DNA from: UBA5336 sp964415675
GTDB lineage: Bacteria; Pseudomonadota; Alphaproteobacteria; Caulobacterales; Hyphomonadaceae
DNA length: 64,000 nucleotides
Direction: 5' to 3'
Assembly: GCA_964415675.1 (NCBI GenBank)
Contig: CAYQBG010000019.1
Location: 5,141 to 69,140 of the forward strand
In this document: positions 56,338-64,000 of the stretch, one piece after another
Layout: each line of letters opens with the position of its first letter
Position numbering within the stretch: the stretch's first letter is position 1
Program-made: the position numbers and the translations under genes
Notes under the pieces: model-generated
Databases searched by the model: none
The model's input: the letters and a program-made list of their open reading frames with translations, nothing else
Told to the model about the DNA's origin: nothing

Positions 56338-59139
56338 ATGGCCATCGCGAAGGCAAGCGCACCCTTGCGCGCCGCCCACCAGACACTGCGCGTTGAAGCC
56401 GAAAAGATCGCAGACGATCCCCAGACCAATTCGGTTTTCGCCTATGCGCGTTCGGTTTTTTCCGGGCTGGAAACAGGAGCGACGACACTTGATGAGATCG
56501 AGACGCTGATTGACGAGGTGCATCTGCGCCTTGCCTGCGAGCGCGCACATGCACTTCGCGAGCAACATTTCGATTGTATGCCCGAGACCGTCCTGGATCT
56601 GGTCCGGCAGCGGCTTGAAACACTGGCCGGTGAAGGCTGGACAGCCTTCAGAAGCGCTGTCGAGACGCCGACCGGAGGGCTCGTCTTCACGGCCCATCCC
56701 ACATTTGCGCTGTCACGCGATGTGCGCACTGCGCTCGCCGCTTATGCCGAAGACCCTGAGCCAACGGCCCGCAAGCGGCTTGCGACCGCACTGCGCAAGG
56801 ACAGCCGGGGCTGGTCGGCAGATATCACGCTGACCGGCGAGCATGACGAAGTGCAATCCGCGCTCGCCCATGCCCGCCAGGCCATGTCCGGTCATGCCGC
56901 TCTCATTTTCGATGTGGCGCGCCGAGCCTTCCCGCAGGACTGGCGAACCTTGCGCCCCGCGCTGCCGACGCTTGCAAGTTGGGTTGGATACGACCTGGAC
57001 GGGCGAACCGATATCGACTGGTGGCAATCGGTGTCGTTCCGCCTGTCGGAGAAGGCCGTCCAGCTCGAATACTATGCTGAACGGGTTGAGCGTATCGAAC
57101 TGGACAGCGGCGAAGCTCTGGCTTCGCGTCTGCGCCGCGCTGCGAGGCTTAGTGCGCAGGAAGCCGAACTGTTCGCCCGCGACTTGTCCCAGCCCGCAGC
57201 CCTTGTAGAGGCGGTCAGACGTTTGACCGGGCCTGATGACGACCGGATCAGCGATGCGGCGACGATCATCGATACACTTGATACGCAGATGTGCGATGCG
57301 CGCGACGATCAGGCCGCGCAACTCCTCGTCCTGCGTGCCGAAATTGATGCGTTGCAGCTTGGCACGGCGCGCATTCATCTTCGCGTGAATGCCGCGCAGG
57401 TCCGGGCCGTTATCAGCCGCGATCTTGGGCTTGAGACTGAAGACAGGGATCTTGGCCGGCTTGCCTTGCAGCAATTGTCGGAAAAAGCCGCCGAACGAGG
57501 AACAGAAACCGCCAATTTCGCCGATCTTTTCCTGGAACAGTCCACTGCGCGCCGCCAGATCATGATGAGTGCGCTCTGGCTGAAACATATCGATACCGGA
57601 TCGCCGATCCGCTTCCTGATCGCGGAAGCCGAGAACCCGGCCACCGTGATGGGCACGCTTTATCTTGCGCGCCAGTTCGGCATCGATGGAATGCTGGATA
57701 TCTCGCCCCTTTTCGAAACGCCCGAGGCGCTGGAGACGGGAGGGCGCTTTATAGAGCGCCTGCTTCAGGAACCTGAATTCCTGTCTTATCTGCGCGAGAG
57801 GGGCTATCTGTCGATCCAGCTCGGCTTTTCCGATGCCGGACGCTTCATCGGTCAGGTCGCTGCCGACATGGCGATTGAGCGCATCCACAATCTTATCGCC
57901 CGGGCGCTGGCAAAGGCTGATACGCAGATCGGCTTGCTCATCTTCAACACACATGGCGAGTCGATGGGGCGGGGCGCCTGGCCGGGCAGCTTCGTGCAAC
58001 GTTTCGATCATGTCCTGACCGGCTGGACCCGAAGCCAGGCCCGGCAGCGCGGGCTGGCACTGATGCATGAAGTGAGTTTTCAGGGCGGCGATGGTTTCCT
58101 GCATTTCGCCACGCCCGCTCTGGCCACCACAGCTTATGGTGCCTGGAGCCTTCATGTCCTGTCCGAGCCGGACGATTGCCCGGACGATCCTTTTTATACC
58201 GATACCGATTTCACATGGGACACATATCGCGCCTTGCGCAACTGGCATGAGCGGCTGTTCGAGGACCGCGATTATGGACACCTTCTCGGCGATTTCGCGA
58301 CCAACCTTCTCATCCGGGCCGGGTCGCGCCAGAAGCGCCGGTCGGGCGGGCCGAAGGGACCGCGCGCCCTGAGAGCAATTTCCCACAATGCCACGCTTCA
58401 GCAATTAGGCGTCCCCGTGAACACCGCTGCGGGCCTTGGATCAGCGGTCCGACGGGAAAACGAGCGCCTGATCTCGCTGCTCGACCGGTCTCCACGCATG
58501 CGCAGCCTGCTCGACCTGGCGCTGAAGGCCCGGCTCGTGACCAGCGTGCCGGCCTTGCGAGCCTATGGCGAAGTGTACAATCCGAGCTTCTGGGTGGCGA
58601 TCTCCCGGCGCCGGGACCCAGGTATTGCGGCGGGCTATCGACGTGTCTATTACGCGCTGGGCGATGGGCGCACCTCGCAATCGCTGCGTCGAATGGCGGA
58701 CCGGTTCTCTATCGACCTTGGCAAGTTCGACCGCCTGCTGGCCGCGCTCGAAGATGCGCCGACGGCGCAAGCGCGCCATGAGGGTCGGCTGGACCTGCAT
58801 GTCCTCCACGGTCTGCGCCTGGCGATGATGATGCATGCTCTGGCACAGGCCGGACGCCTGCCGTCTCTCTCCGGACGTCATGATGCCCGGCAGGAGGATT
58901 TCATGGCGCTGATCCTGGAAATGCAGATCGGTGACGCTGTCGCTCTGCTGGAAGAAGCCTTTCCGCGCCGGTCTGACAATGGCGCCGCAATCGCGGAATT
59001 CCGCAACTCCCCGGATCTCGATACTCATAAAGGCTACGATGACCTGCATCGCGACATTATCGAACCGCTGGCAAGGATTTCCGTCCTGACTCACAAGACG
59101 ACGCTCGCCATCGCGCAGGCCTACAGGGCCTACGGATAA
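56338..59139 (+). CDS. Divergent phosphoenolpyruvate carboxylase-family protein
   Basis: A 933-residue protein with PEP carboxylase architecture and length. Equivalents of family motifs are TAHPTF (118-123; usually TAHPTE/Q) with H120, WVGYDLDG for WxGGDRDG, the metal ligands E460 in LFET and D499 in LGFSDAGR, and THGESMGRG (538-546) for HGRGGxxGRGG. In the last motif the first Arg-Gly-Gly is lost, and the catalytic Lys of SDSxK is Arg (R502). It may be an active divergent enzyme making oxaloacetate or a paralogue. The ATG at 56338 fits GAGG six bases upstream. It follows eda by 48 bases. Confidence 0.8.
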   Translation: MAIAKASAPLRAAHQTLRVEAEKIADDPQTNSVFAYARSVFSGLETGATTLDEIETLIDEVHLRLACERAHALREQHFDCMPETVLDLVRQRLETLAGEGWTAFRSAVETPTGGLVFTAHPTFALSRDVRTALAAYAEDPEPTARKRLATALRKDSRGWSADITLTGEHDEVQSALAHARQAMSGHAALIFDVARRAFPQDWRTLRPALPTLASWVGYDLDGRTDIDWWQSVSFRLSEKAVQLEYYAERVERIELDSGEALASRLRRAARLSAQEAELFARDLSQPAALVEAVRRLTGPDDDRISDAATIIDTLDTQMCDARDDQAAQLLVLRAEIDALQLGTARIHLRVNAAQVRAVISRDLGLETEDRDLGRLALQQLSEKAAERGTETANFADLFLEQSTARRQIMMSALWLKHIDTGSPIRFLIAEAENPATVMGTLYLARQFGIDGMLDISPLFETPEALETGGRFIERLLQEPEFLSYLRERGYLSIQLGFSDAGRFIGQVAADMAIERIHNLIARALAKADTQIGLLIFNTHGESMGRGAWPGSFVQRFDHVLTGWTRSQARQRGLALMHEVSFQGGDGFLHFATPALATTAYGAWSLHVLSEPDDCPDDPFYTDTDFTWDTYRALRNWHERLFEDRDYGHLLGDFATNLLIRAGSRQKRRSGGPKGPRALRAISHNATLQQLGVPVNTAAGLGSAVRRENERLISLLDRSPRMRSLLDLALKARLVTSVPALRAYGEVYNPSFWVAISRRRDPGIAAGYRRVYYALGDGRTSQSLRRMADRFSIDLGKFDRLLAALEDAPTAQARHEGRLDLHVLHGLRLAMMMHALAQAGRLPSLSGRHDARQEDFMALILEMQIGDAVALLEEAFPRRSDNGAAIAEFRNSPDLDTHKGYDDLHRDIIEPLARISVLTHKTTLAIAQAYRAYG

Positions 59140-59223
59140 GAGGAATTGTCGCCCGGGCGTGGCAGGGGGGCGTTGGTCGGGCCCTCTGTTTTACGCATCA
59201 GTTCCGGGCATTGAAATGCCGCC

Positions 59224-60489
59224 TCAGGAGGCCTCGCCCGTTTGTGCCGTTTCGGCATGAACGTAAAGGGGTGCAGCATTGCCATCGACCACTTCGCCAT
59301 TGATGACGATTTCCTGGACGCCGCGCAAATTGGGCAGTTCGAACATGGTGTCGAGCAGGATTGCTTCCATGATCGAGCGCAAGCCACGTGCCCCGGTTTT
59401 GCGGGCAATCGCCCTGCGAGCGACGGCTGAGAGCGCCTCCTCGGTGAAGGTCAGCTCCACGTCTTCCATGTCGAACAGGCGCTGGTACTGTTTCAGAAGT
59501 GCGTTCTTGGGTGCTGTGAGGATCTGGATGAGGGCGGCTTCGTCAAGGTCCGTCAGCGTTGCGATCACCGGCAGGCGGCCTATGAATTCGGGGATAAGAC
59601 CATAGCTCTGAAGGTCTTCTGGTTCGACCTCCTTGAGAAGATCACCCGTTTCACGCTCGTCGGCATCCTTTACTTCCGCACCGAAGCCCATGCGCGATCC
59701 TTCGCCCCTCTGGGCGATGATCTTGTCGAGGCCGGCAAACGCGCCGCCGCAGATAAACAGGATGTTGGTGGTATCGACCTGCAGGAATTCTTGCTGGGGA
59801 TGCTTGCGCCCCCCCTGCGGCGGCACCGCCGCGACCGTGCCTTCCATGATTTTCAGAAGGGCCTGCTGGACCCCTTCACCGGAGACATCGCGCGTGATCG
59901 ACGGGTTATCGGATTTGCGCGAAATCTTGTCGATCTCATCAATATAGACAATGCCGCGCTGGGCGCGCTCGACATTATAGTCCGCTGACTGCAAGAGTTT
60001 CAGAACGATATTCTCGACATCCTCACCGACATAGCCGGCCTCTGTCAGCGTCGTGGCATCAGCCATGGTGAAAGGCACATCAAGAATGCGCGCCAGCGTC
60101 TGAGCCAGCAGTGTCTTGCCACAACCGGTCGGACCGATCAGCAGAATGTTCGACTTGGCCAATTCTACCGAGTCGTTCTTGGCGGCGTGGGCCAGGCGCT
60201 TGTAATGATTGTGTACTGCGACCGAAAGAATGCGTTTGGCCTGTTCCTGCCCGATCACGTAATCGTCGAGCACGTCGCAGATTTCCTGTGGGGTGGGGAC
60301 GCCTTCACGCGAGCGCACCATGGCCGACTTGTTCTCTTCACGGATAATATCCATGCAAAGTTCGACGCATTCGTCGCAGATGAAGACGGTCGGTCCGGCA
60401 ATCAGCTTCTTTACCTCGTGCTGGCTCTTGCCGCAAAAGGAGCAATAAAGCGTGTTTTTGCCCTCGCCCTGATTTCCTTGTTTCGTCAT
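59224..60489 (-). CDS. clpX: ATP-dependent Clp protease ATP-binding subunit ClpX
   Basis: A 421-residue AAA+ unfoldase that feeds substrates to ClpP. The N-terminal zinc-binding domain has C16, C19, C38 and C41 (CSFC and CDEC). Walker A is GPTGCGKT, Walker B is VYIDEIDK, and pore and sensor motifs (GYVG, SRMGFGAEV) are present. Full length. It lies 109 bases after clpP on the same strand, and no lon gene follows in the window. It converges on the PEP carboxylase-like gene. Confidence 0.97.
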   Translation of the reverse strand: MTKQGNQGEGKNTLYCSFCGKSQHEVKKLIAGPTVFICDECVELCMDIIREENKSAMVRSREGVPTPQEICDVLDDYVIGQEQAKRILSVAVHNHYKRLAHAAKNDSVELAKSNILLIGPTGCGKTLLAQTLARILDVPFTMADATTLTEAGYVGEDVENIVLKLLQSADYNVERAQRGIVYIDEIDKISRKSDNPSITRDVSGEGVQQALLKIMEGTVAAVPPQGGRKHPQQEFLQVDTTNILFICGGAFAGLDKIIAQRGEGSRMGFGAEVKDADERETGDLLKEVEPEDLQSYGLIPEFIGRLPVIATLTDLDEAALIQILTAPKNALLKQYQRLFDMEDVELTFTEEALSAVARRAIARKTGARGLRSIMEAILLDTMFELPNLRGVQEIVINGEVVDGNAAPLYVHAETAQTGEAS

Positions 60490-60598
60490 ACCTGCCTCAC
60501 TGCCGGGAATTGTCTTAACGCAGACCTTACGGCGCGCACTTTCCGCAGCCTTACCAATCGATCATATGTGGCCGCCCCCTGCAAGCAAGGGGCCGAAA

Positions 60599-61231
60599 TC
60601 AGCTTGACGCGCTATCTGCTTCGTCAGTTCGCCGCTCGAACACGCGGTCAATAATGCCGAATTCGACCGCGTCCTGCGCGGTCAGGAAACTGTCGCGATC
60701 AAGCTTCTTCTCGATCGTCTCATAGTCCTGTCCGGTATGTTTGACATAAATATTGTTCAACCTGCGCTTAAGGTCGATGATTTCCTCGGCATGGCGTTCA
60801 ATGTCCGTTGCCACGCCCTGATAGCCGCCGGAGGGCTGATGAAGCATGACGCGCGCGTTTGGAAGAGCGATCCGGTGTCCCTTTTCCCCCGCGGCCAGCA
60901 AGAGCGACCCCATCGACGCCGCCTGACCGATGCAGACCGTTGAAATCGGGCAACGGATGTACTGCATCGTATCATAGATCGCGAGGCCGGAAGAGACATA
61001 GCCGCCCGGACTGTTGATATACATTGCGACATTCTTCTTGGGATTCTCCGACTCAAGAAACAGCAGCTGGGCTGTGATGAGCGAAGCGACATTGTCGTCG
61101 ATTCCGCCGGTGACGAAAATAATCCGCTCCTTGAGAAGACGGGAAAATATGTCAAAGGCCCGCTCGCCGCGGCTCGTCTGCTCCACAACGGTGGGGACCA
61201 GATTGACTGCAGTGGGTTCAAAATCGGGCAT
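60599..61231 (-). CDS. clpP: ATP-dependent Clp protease proteolytic subunit ClpP
   Basis: A 210-residue serine protease subunit that forms the tetradecameric ClpP barrel. The catalytic triad is visible: S106 in GQAASMGS, H131 in MLHQPSGG and D180 in LDRDSFL. SPGGYVSSG marks the oxyanion region. It precedes clpX in the usual order. In Caulobacter relatives ClpXP is needed for cell-cycle control, so expression is presumably essential. Length and motifs are standard. Confidence 0.97.
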   Translation of the reverse strand: MPDFEPTAVNLVPTVVEQTSRGERAFDIFSRLLKERIIFVTGGIDDNVASLITAQLLFLESENPKKNVAMYINSPGGYVSSGLAIYDTMQYIRCPISTVCIGQAASMGSLLLAAGEKGHRIALPNARVMLHQPSGGYQGVATDIERHAEEIIDLKRRLNNIYVKHTGQDYETIEKKLDRDSFLTAQDAVEFGIIDRVFERRTDEADSASS

Positions 61232-61731
61232 GAGTATTCAACCTTGATGGGCTTGGAGAAGCGATTTGCGAATTGACCTGTTCAGGTGTTGGCAGACGCT
61301 TGGATATTTGTCCATTGTTCAGCGGGTGCAAGGGGCAGATGCACGAGCATCCCGATTCCCTGGCTGGATATCGACTGTTTTGTCAGCGCAACCAGCCGGT
61401 CGCCTCCGCATACGGGCGTCATTCCGGTTGGCGCGCTGAGCAAGGGCGGGCTTGAGGTCGCCTTGCGGGCCGCGCCAGACAGGCCCGAAACGTGCGGCGC
61501 CGATGCCTCGGATGATGCCATGGAAGCTGGCCTCGACGAGGTGGTCTGATGAGCCGGTCCGGATTCTGAGTCCACAGCCCTGCGAAAGGAAGTCTTGTCT
61601 GTTCGGCAGTCTCGCCCTTGCGCCGGCCGTTTCGGTTGCACATCTTTTGAGGGATTGTTGCGCGTCCGGCCATTGTGTCGCGGCGCGGTATCGGCTAACA
61701 GCCCCGAATCCCCAGCCACGAAAGTTTTAAG
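61232..61731. other. 500-base intergenic region between divergent clpP and secE
   Basis: No confident gene. It must hold the clpP promoter near 61250-61300 and the secE promoter near 61680-61720, though I cannot name clear boxes. No tRNA-Trp, which often precedes secE, is visible. A frame at 61286-61549 shows some coding bias and is listed separately. Confidence 0.6.
61286..61549 (+). CDS. Low-confidence small ORF or gene remnant
   Basis: A GTG-initiated frame of 87 codons. From about codon 20 to the stop at 61547-61549, third positions are about 75% G or C by hand count, compared with half in the first 20 codons. So the downstream part may be the remains of a gene that has lost its start. 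The peptide (for example VIPVGALSKGGLEVAL) matches no family I recognise, and there is no convincing ribosome site. It could be non-coding. Confidence 0.22.
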   Translation: MLADAWIFVHCSAGARGRCTSIPIPWLDIDCFVSATSRSPPHTGVIPVGALSKGGLEVALRAAPDRPETCGADASDDAMEAGLDEVV

Positions 61732-61947
61732 ATGGCCGCACAGGACAAGAAGCAGAGCGTCGGTCCGATGACCTTCTCGCGCCAGGTGCGCGCGGAAGGT
61801 AACAAGGTGACGTGGACGTCCCGACAGGAGACGATTGCCGCAACGATCATGGTCGTTGTGATGTCGATTTTTGTCGCTCTGTTCCTGTTCCTTGCCGATC
61901 AGATCATCGCTTTCCTCGTGCGCCTCATTACTGGCGTCGGCAGCTGA
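61732..61947 (+). CDS. secE: Protein translocase subunit SecE
   Basis: A 71-residue single-span SecE of the short bacterial type. The conserved cytoplasmic amphipathic part includes FSRQVRAEGNKVTWTSRQE, followed by the membrane helix at about residues 38-62. It joins SecY and SecG in the translocon. nusG starts 34 bases downstream in the classical secE-nusG order. Confidence 0.95.
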   Translation: MAAQDKKQSVGPMTFSRQVRAEGNKVTWTSRQETIAATIMVVVMSIFVALFLFLADQIIAFLVRLITGVGS

Positions 61948-61981
61948 GCCAGACGATTTCTGATAAGGAGTGCCTCGCAAG

Positions 61982-62524
61982 ATGGCCGAAGCCAAATGGT
62001 ATATCGTTCATGCCTACTCGAATTTCGAGAAAAAGGTCGCTGCGTCCATCCTGGAGCAGGCGGAACGCAAGGGATTTGCGGAACTGATCGAGGATATCGA
62101 GGTGCCCACCGAAGAGGTTGTGGAAGTGGCGCGTGGCAAGAAGAAGACTGTCGAGAAGCGTTTTTTTCCCGGCTATGTCCTGATCAGGGCGCAGCTGACG
62201 GATGATATTTATCATCTGGTCAAGGACACGCCGAAGGTGTCCGGTTTCCTTGGCGCCGAAGGTGGGAAGAAGCCTCTGCCGGTTCCCCAGAGGGAGGTCG
62301 ATCGCATTCTCGGAACTTCCGAAGAGGCGGCAGAGCGCCCGCGTCCGACCATTGCCTATGAGATCGGTGAAGAAGTCCGGGTCAATGACGGCCCCTTCCA
62401 GGGCTTCGAGGGTGCGGTTGAGGAAGTCGATGAAGCAAATGCAAGGCTCAAGGTCTCGGTGTCGATCTTCGGACGCGCAACACCCGTCGATCTTGAATAT
62501 GGGCAGGTGGACAAACTCGGCTGA
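61982..62524 (+). CDS. nusG: Transcription termination/antitermination factor NusG
   Basis: A 180-residue factor that binds RNA polymerase and Rho or the ribosome. The NGN domain begins KWYIVHAYSNFEKKVA, includes KKKTVEKRFFPGYVLI, and is followed by the KOW domain with GEEVRVNDGPFQGFEG. The ATG at 61982 follows AAGGAG at 61965-61970; a GTG four codons earlier is unlikely. The usual rplK-rplA genes do not follow; tRNA-His does. Confidence 0.96.
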   Translation: MAEAKWYIVHAYSNFEKKVAASILEQAERKGFAELIEDIEVPTEEVVEVARGKKKTVEKRFFPGYVLIRAQLTDDIYHLVKDTPKVSGFLGAEGGKKPLPVPQREVDRILGTSEEAAERPRPTIAYEIGEEVRVNDGPFQGFEGAVEEVDEANARLKVSVSIFGRATPVDLEYGQVDKLG

Positions 62525-62593
62525 TCGGTCACGCACCCCACCTCCAAGGCTTGAAAACGTTGCGGGCCCGGGCTAATGGCCGGGGCTGGTCAT

Positions 62594-62670
62594 GCCGCCT
62601 TAGCTCAGTAGGTTAGAGCGCTAGATTGTGGATCTAGAGGTCCCCCGTTCGATCCGGGGAGGCGGTACCA
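62594..62670 (+). tRNA. tRNA-His (anticodon GTG), CCA encoded
   Basis: A 77-base cloverleaf: acceptor arm GCCGCCT pairing with AGGCGGT (G1:U72), D-arm GCTC/GAGC, anticodon stem CTAGA/TCTAG around loop TTGTGGA with anticodon GTG, and T-arm CCCCG/CGGGG around TTCGATC. Discriminator A73 is followed by encoded CCA. The base before position 1 is T, so the usual G-1 of tRNA-His is not encoded. This matches the altered histidine identity known in part of the Alphaproteobacteria. Confidence 0.95.
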
Positions 62671-62892
62671 TTTACAGGCACCTGCACGTGCCGCGAGCCG
62701 GAAAACCATATGCTCGCGCTGTTGCAATTGTGCCCCGGTGCTGCGAAAAACGGCGTGTGGACGCGCATTAACCATGAACTGGGGCTCGCGCGACCGGCAA
62801 AAACAGTCTAGTGGAAGCAGGATACGGCGACTGCCGTTGTTTCCTGCGGCCGAGGGCAATGAGGCCTTTTCGGCACATGAAAGGGGATATGC

Positions 62893-64000
62893 ATGAAGAA
62901 GACTTTGATGTGCGCGACAGCGGCGGCCGCATTTGCGTCGGCTGGCCATTTCGCTCATGCTGAGGATGGTTGGTACGTCCGCGGCGATGTTGGCTATTCT
63001 TTTGATGGTCGTATGGACTACGACGCCGAGGCAAATTCCATCGGTTCGATGGGCGGAAACGGCGACATCTCCGATGGTCTGCTCGGTCTGAGCGGTGGAC
63101 TCGGTTACGATTTCGGAAACTTCCGTTTGGAAGGTGCGCTGGGCGGCCGCTTCGGCGACCTCGGGCCGGATGCTGATTTCAACGGCGTGCCGGACGACAT
63201 CATTCTCGGAACAGGTTTTGCGACCACTCGTCAGGGTGGCGACGGCTCCCTCCAGATTTACGATCTGATGGGTAATTTCATCTATGATTTCGAGGGCGCG
63301 AACCGCTGGAAGCCGTATCTCGGTGCCGGTGTTGGTGCCGCCCGCGTTAAGGCGAAAGCGCATAATCTCGAGCGCGGTGTGGTCGATACAAGCACGGCCC
63401 CCGCGACCTTCCTGGGTGGTTATGCCGCTAACGGTTTCAGTGATGATGATACGGCCTTCGCATGGCAGGGCCTTGCCGGCGTTGGTTATGAGTTGACCGA
63501 CCGTCTGACGCTGGACCTGGGCTACAAGTATTTCAACGTGGAAGGCCTTGAATTCGGCGGACGTGGCCCGGATGGCCAGTCTGTCAGCTATGACGCCGAC
63601 TATGTTGATCACACGGCTACAGTTGGCCTGCGTTGGCAGTTTGCGGCTCCCCCGCCGCCTCCGCCACCTCCCCCGCCGCCTCCGCCGCCCCCACCGCCGC
63701 CTCCGCCTCCGCCGCCGCCGCCGCCCCCTCCGCCGAGCGATCCGAGCGAGTTCGAGACCGAGGAGTATGACGAGCAGTTCGGGCTGGACCTGATCGGCGC
63801 TTCGAACGCGTATGCGCGCGGCGCGACGGGCGAGGGAATCATCGTCGCGGTCGTGGACACCGGCGTGGTGCTGGACCACCCCGAATTCGTCGGCCGGTTG
63901 GAACCGGGCGTGGACGTCGCCGGCGACCGCGGAGCCAACGACACCGGCGACGGTCACGGGACCGGGGTCGCCGGCGTCATCGCGGCCAACAAGGACGGGT
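62893..64000 (+). CDS. Partial: OmpA-type beta-barrel joined through polyproline to a subtilisin-like protease; fusion or misjoin
   Basis: This frame is open from the ATG at 62893 (AGGGGAT upstream) to the window edge, 369 codons with no stop. Residues 1-23 are a signal peptide ending AHAE. Residues 24-250 are an outer-membrane barrel (DGWYVRGDVGYSFDG, then YLGAGVGAARVK and LTLDLGYKYFNVEG). Residues 253-281 are 29 consecutive prolines. From 282 comes the start of an S8 subtilase, with VAVVDTG (catalytic D322) and DGHGTGVAGVIAA (H355); the Ser part lies beyond the edge. OmpA relatives normally continue with a peptidoglycan-binding domain here. Third-position GC rises from about 65% to about 90% after the prolines, so a repeat-mediated misjoin is likely. 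Confidence 0.75.
   Translation, partial: MKKTLMCATAAAAFASAGHFAHAEDGWYVRGDVGYSFDGRMDYDAEANSIGSMGGNGDISDGLLGLSGGLGYDFGNFRLEGALGGRFGDLGPDADFNGVPDDIILGTGFATTRQGGDGSLQIYDLMGNFIYDFEGANRWKPYLGAGVGAARVKAKAHNLERGVVDTSTAPATFLGGYAANGFSDDDTAFAWQGLAGVGYELTDRLTLDLGYKYFNVEGLEFGGRGPDGQSVSYDADYVDHTATVGLRWQFAAPPPPPPPPPPPPPPPPPPPPPPPPPPPPPSDPSEFETEEYDEQFGLDLIGASNAYARGATGEGIIVAVVDTGVVLDHPEFVGRLEPGVDVAGDRGANDTGDGHGTGVAGVIAANKDG

Noticed and set aside
63649..63735. Proline-codon run considered as a CRISPR or tandem-repeat array
   Set aside because: It is an imperfect run of CCN codons with no spacer structure and it stays in frame with the surrounding protein.
62605..63957. 450-codon antisense frame with polyglycine over the last gene and the tRNA
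   Set aside because: The polyglycine is the complement of the proline codons, and the frame runs through a tRNA gene.
1..64000. Search for insertion sequences, phage genes, toxin-antitoxin pairs or defence systems
   Set aside because: No transposase, integrase, restriction, Cas or toxin-like product was recognised among the plausible genes.

Overview
The window looks like a free-living, probably marine alphaproteobacterium of the Caulobacter/Maricaulis/Hyphomonas kind. This is inferred, not measured. The grounds are the high GC, the tight ATGA stop-start overlaps, TonB receptors without SusD partners, an Entner-Doudoroff operon, a carB-greA pair, ELM1-like and TIGR01459-like genes, and a tRNA-His that lacks the encoded G-1 and has A73, as known for part of the Alphaproteobacteria.

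Layout. 1-9.2 kb: housekeeping and single genes (MscS channel, cytochrome P450, HAD hydrolase, MaoC hydratase, ribF, a secreted Pro/Ala-rich protein, ileS). 9.2-15.9 kb: a DUF481 protein faces a tightly overlapping arginine-succinyltransferase operon (M20 hydrolase, astA, astD, astB, maiA-like). 15.9-22.2 kb: guaB, then a minus-strand vitamin B12 uptake operon (btuB, btuF, btuC, btuD) led by a cobalamin riboswitch. 22.2-35.2 kb: aspS, rnd, trxB, a CDF metal exporter, the carB-greA-ELM1 run, an MBL hydrolase, a PqiA-like protein and an M48 protease.

35.3-59.1 kb is the most coherent accessory region. A LytS/LytTR-type two-component pair sits beside a plus-strand run that reads like a complete route from polymeric beta-1,3-glucan to pyruvate: GH16 lipoprotein glucanase, large TonB receptor, a cassette of two flavin-dependent halogenase-like proteins with SapC and a cupin_8/JmjC-like protein between them, GH3 glucosidase, sodium/sugar symporter, zwf, pgl, edd, glk, eda, and then a divergent PEP-carboxylase-family protein. 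The role of the halogenase/SapC/cupin cassette in glucan use is not established and is the best candidate for undescribed biology.

59.2-64 kb: clpX and clpP (minus), a 500-base gap, secE, nusG, tRNA-His, and an open frame that runs off the window end. That last frame joins an OmpA-type beta-barrel, through 29 consecutive prolines, to the start of a subtilisin-like protease with catalytic Asp and His visible. Third-position GC jumps at the join, so it is either a remarkable fusion or, more likely, a repeat-mediated misjoin.
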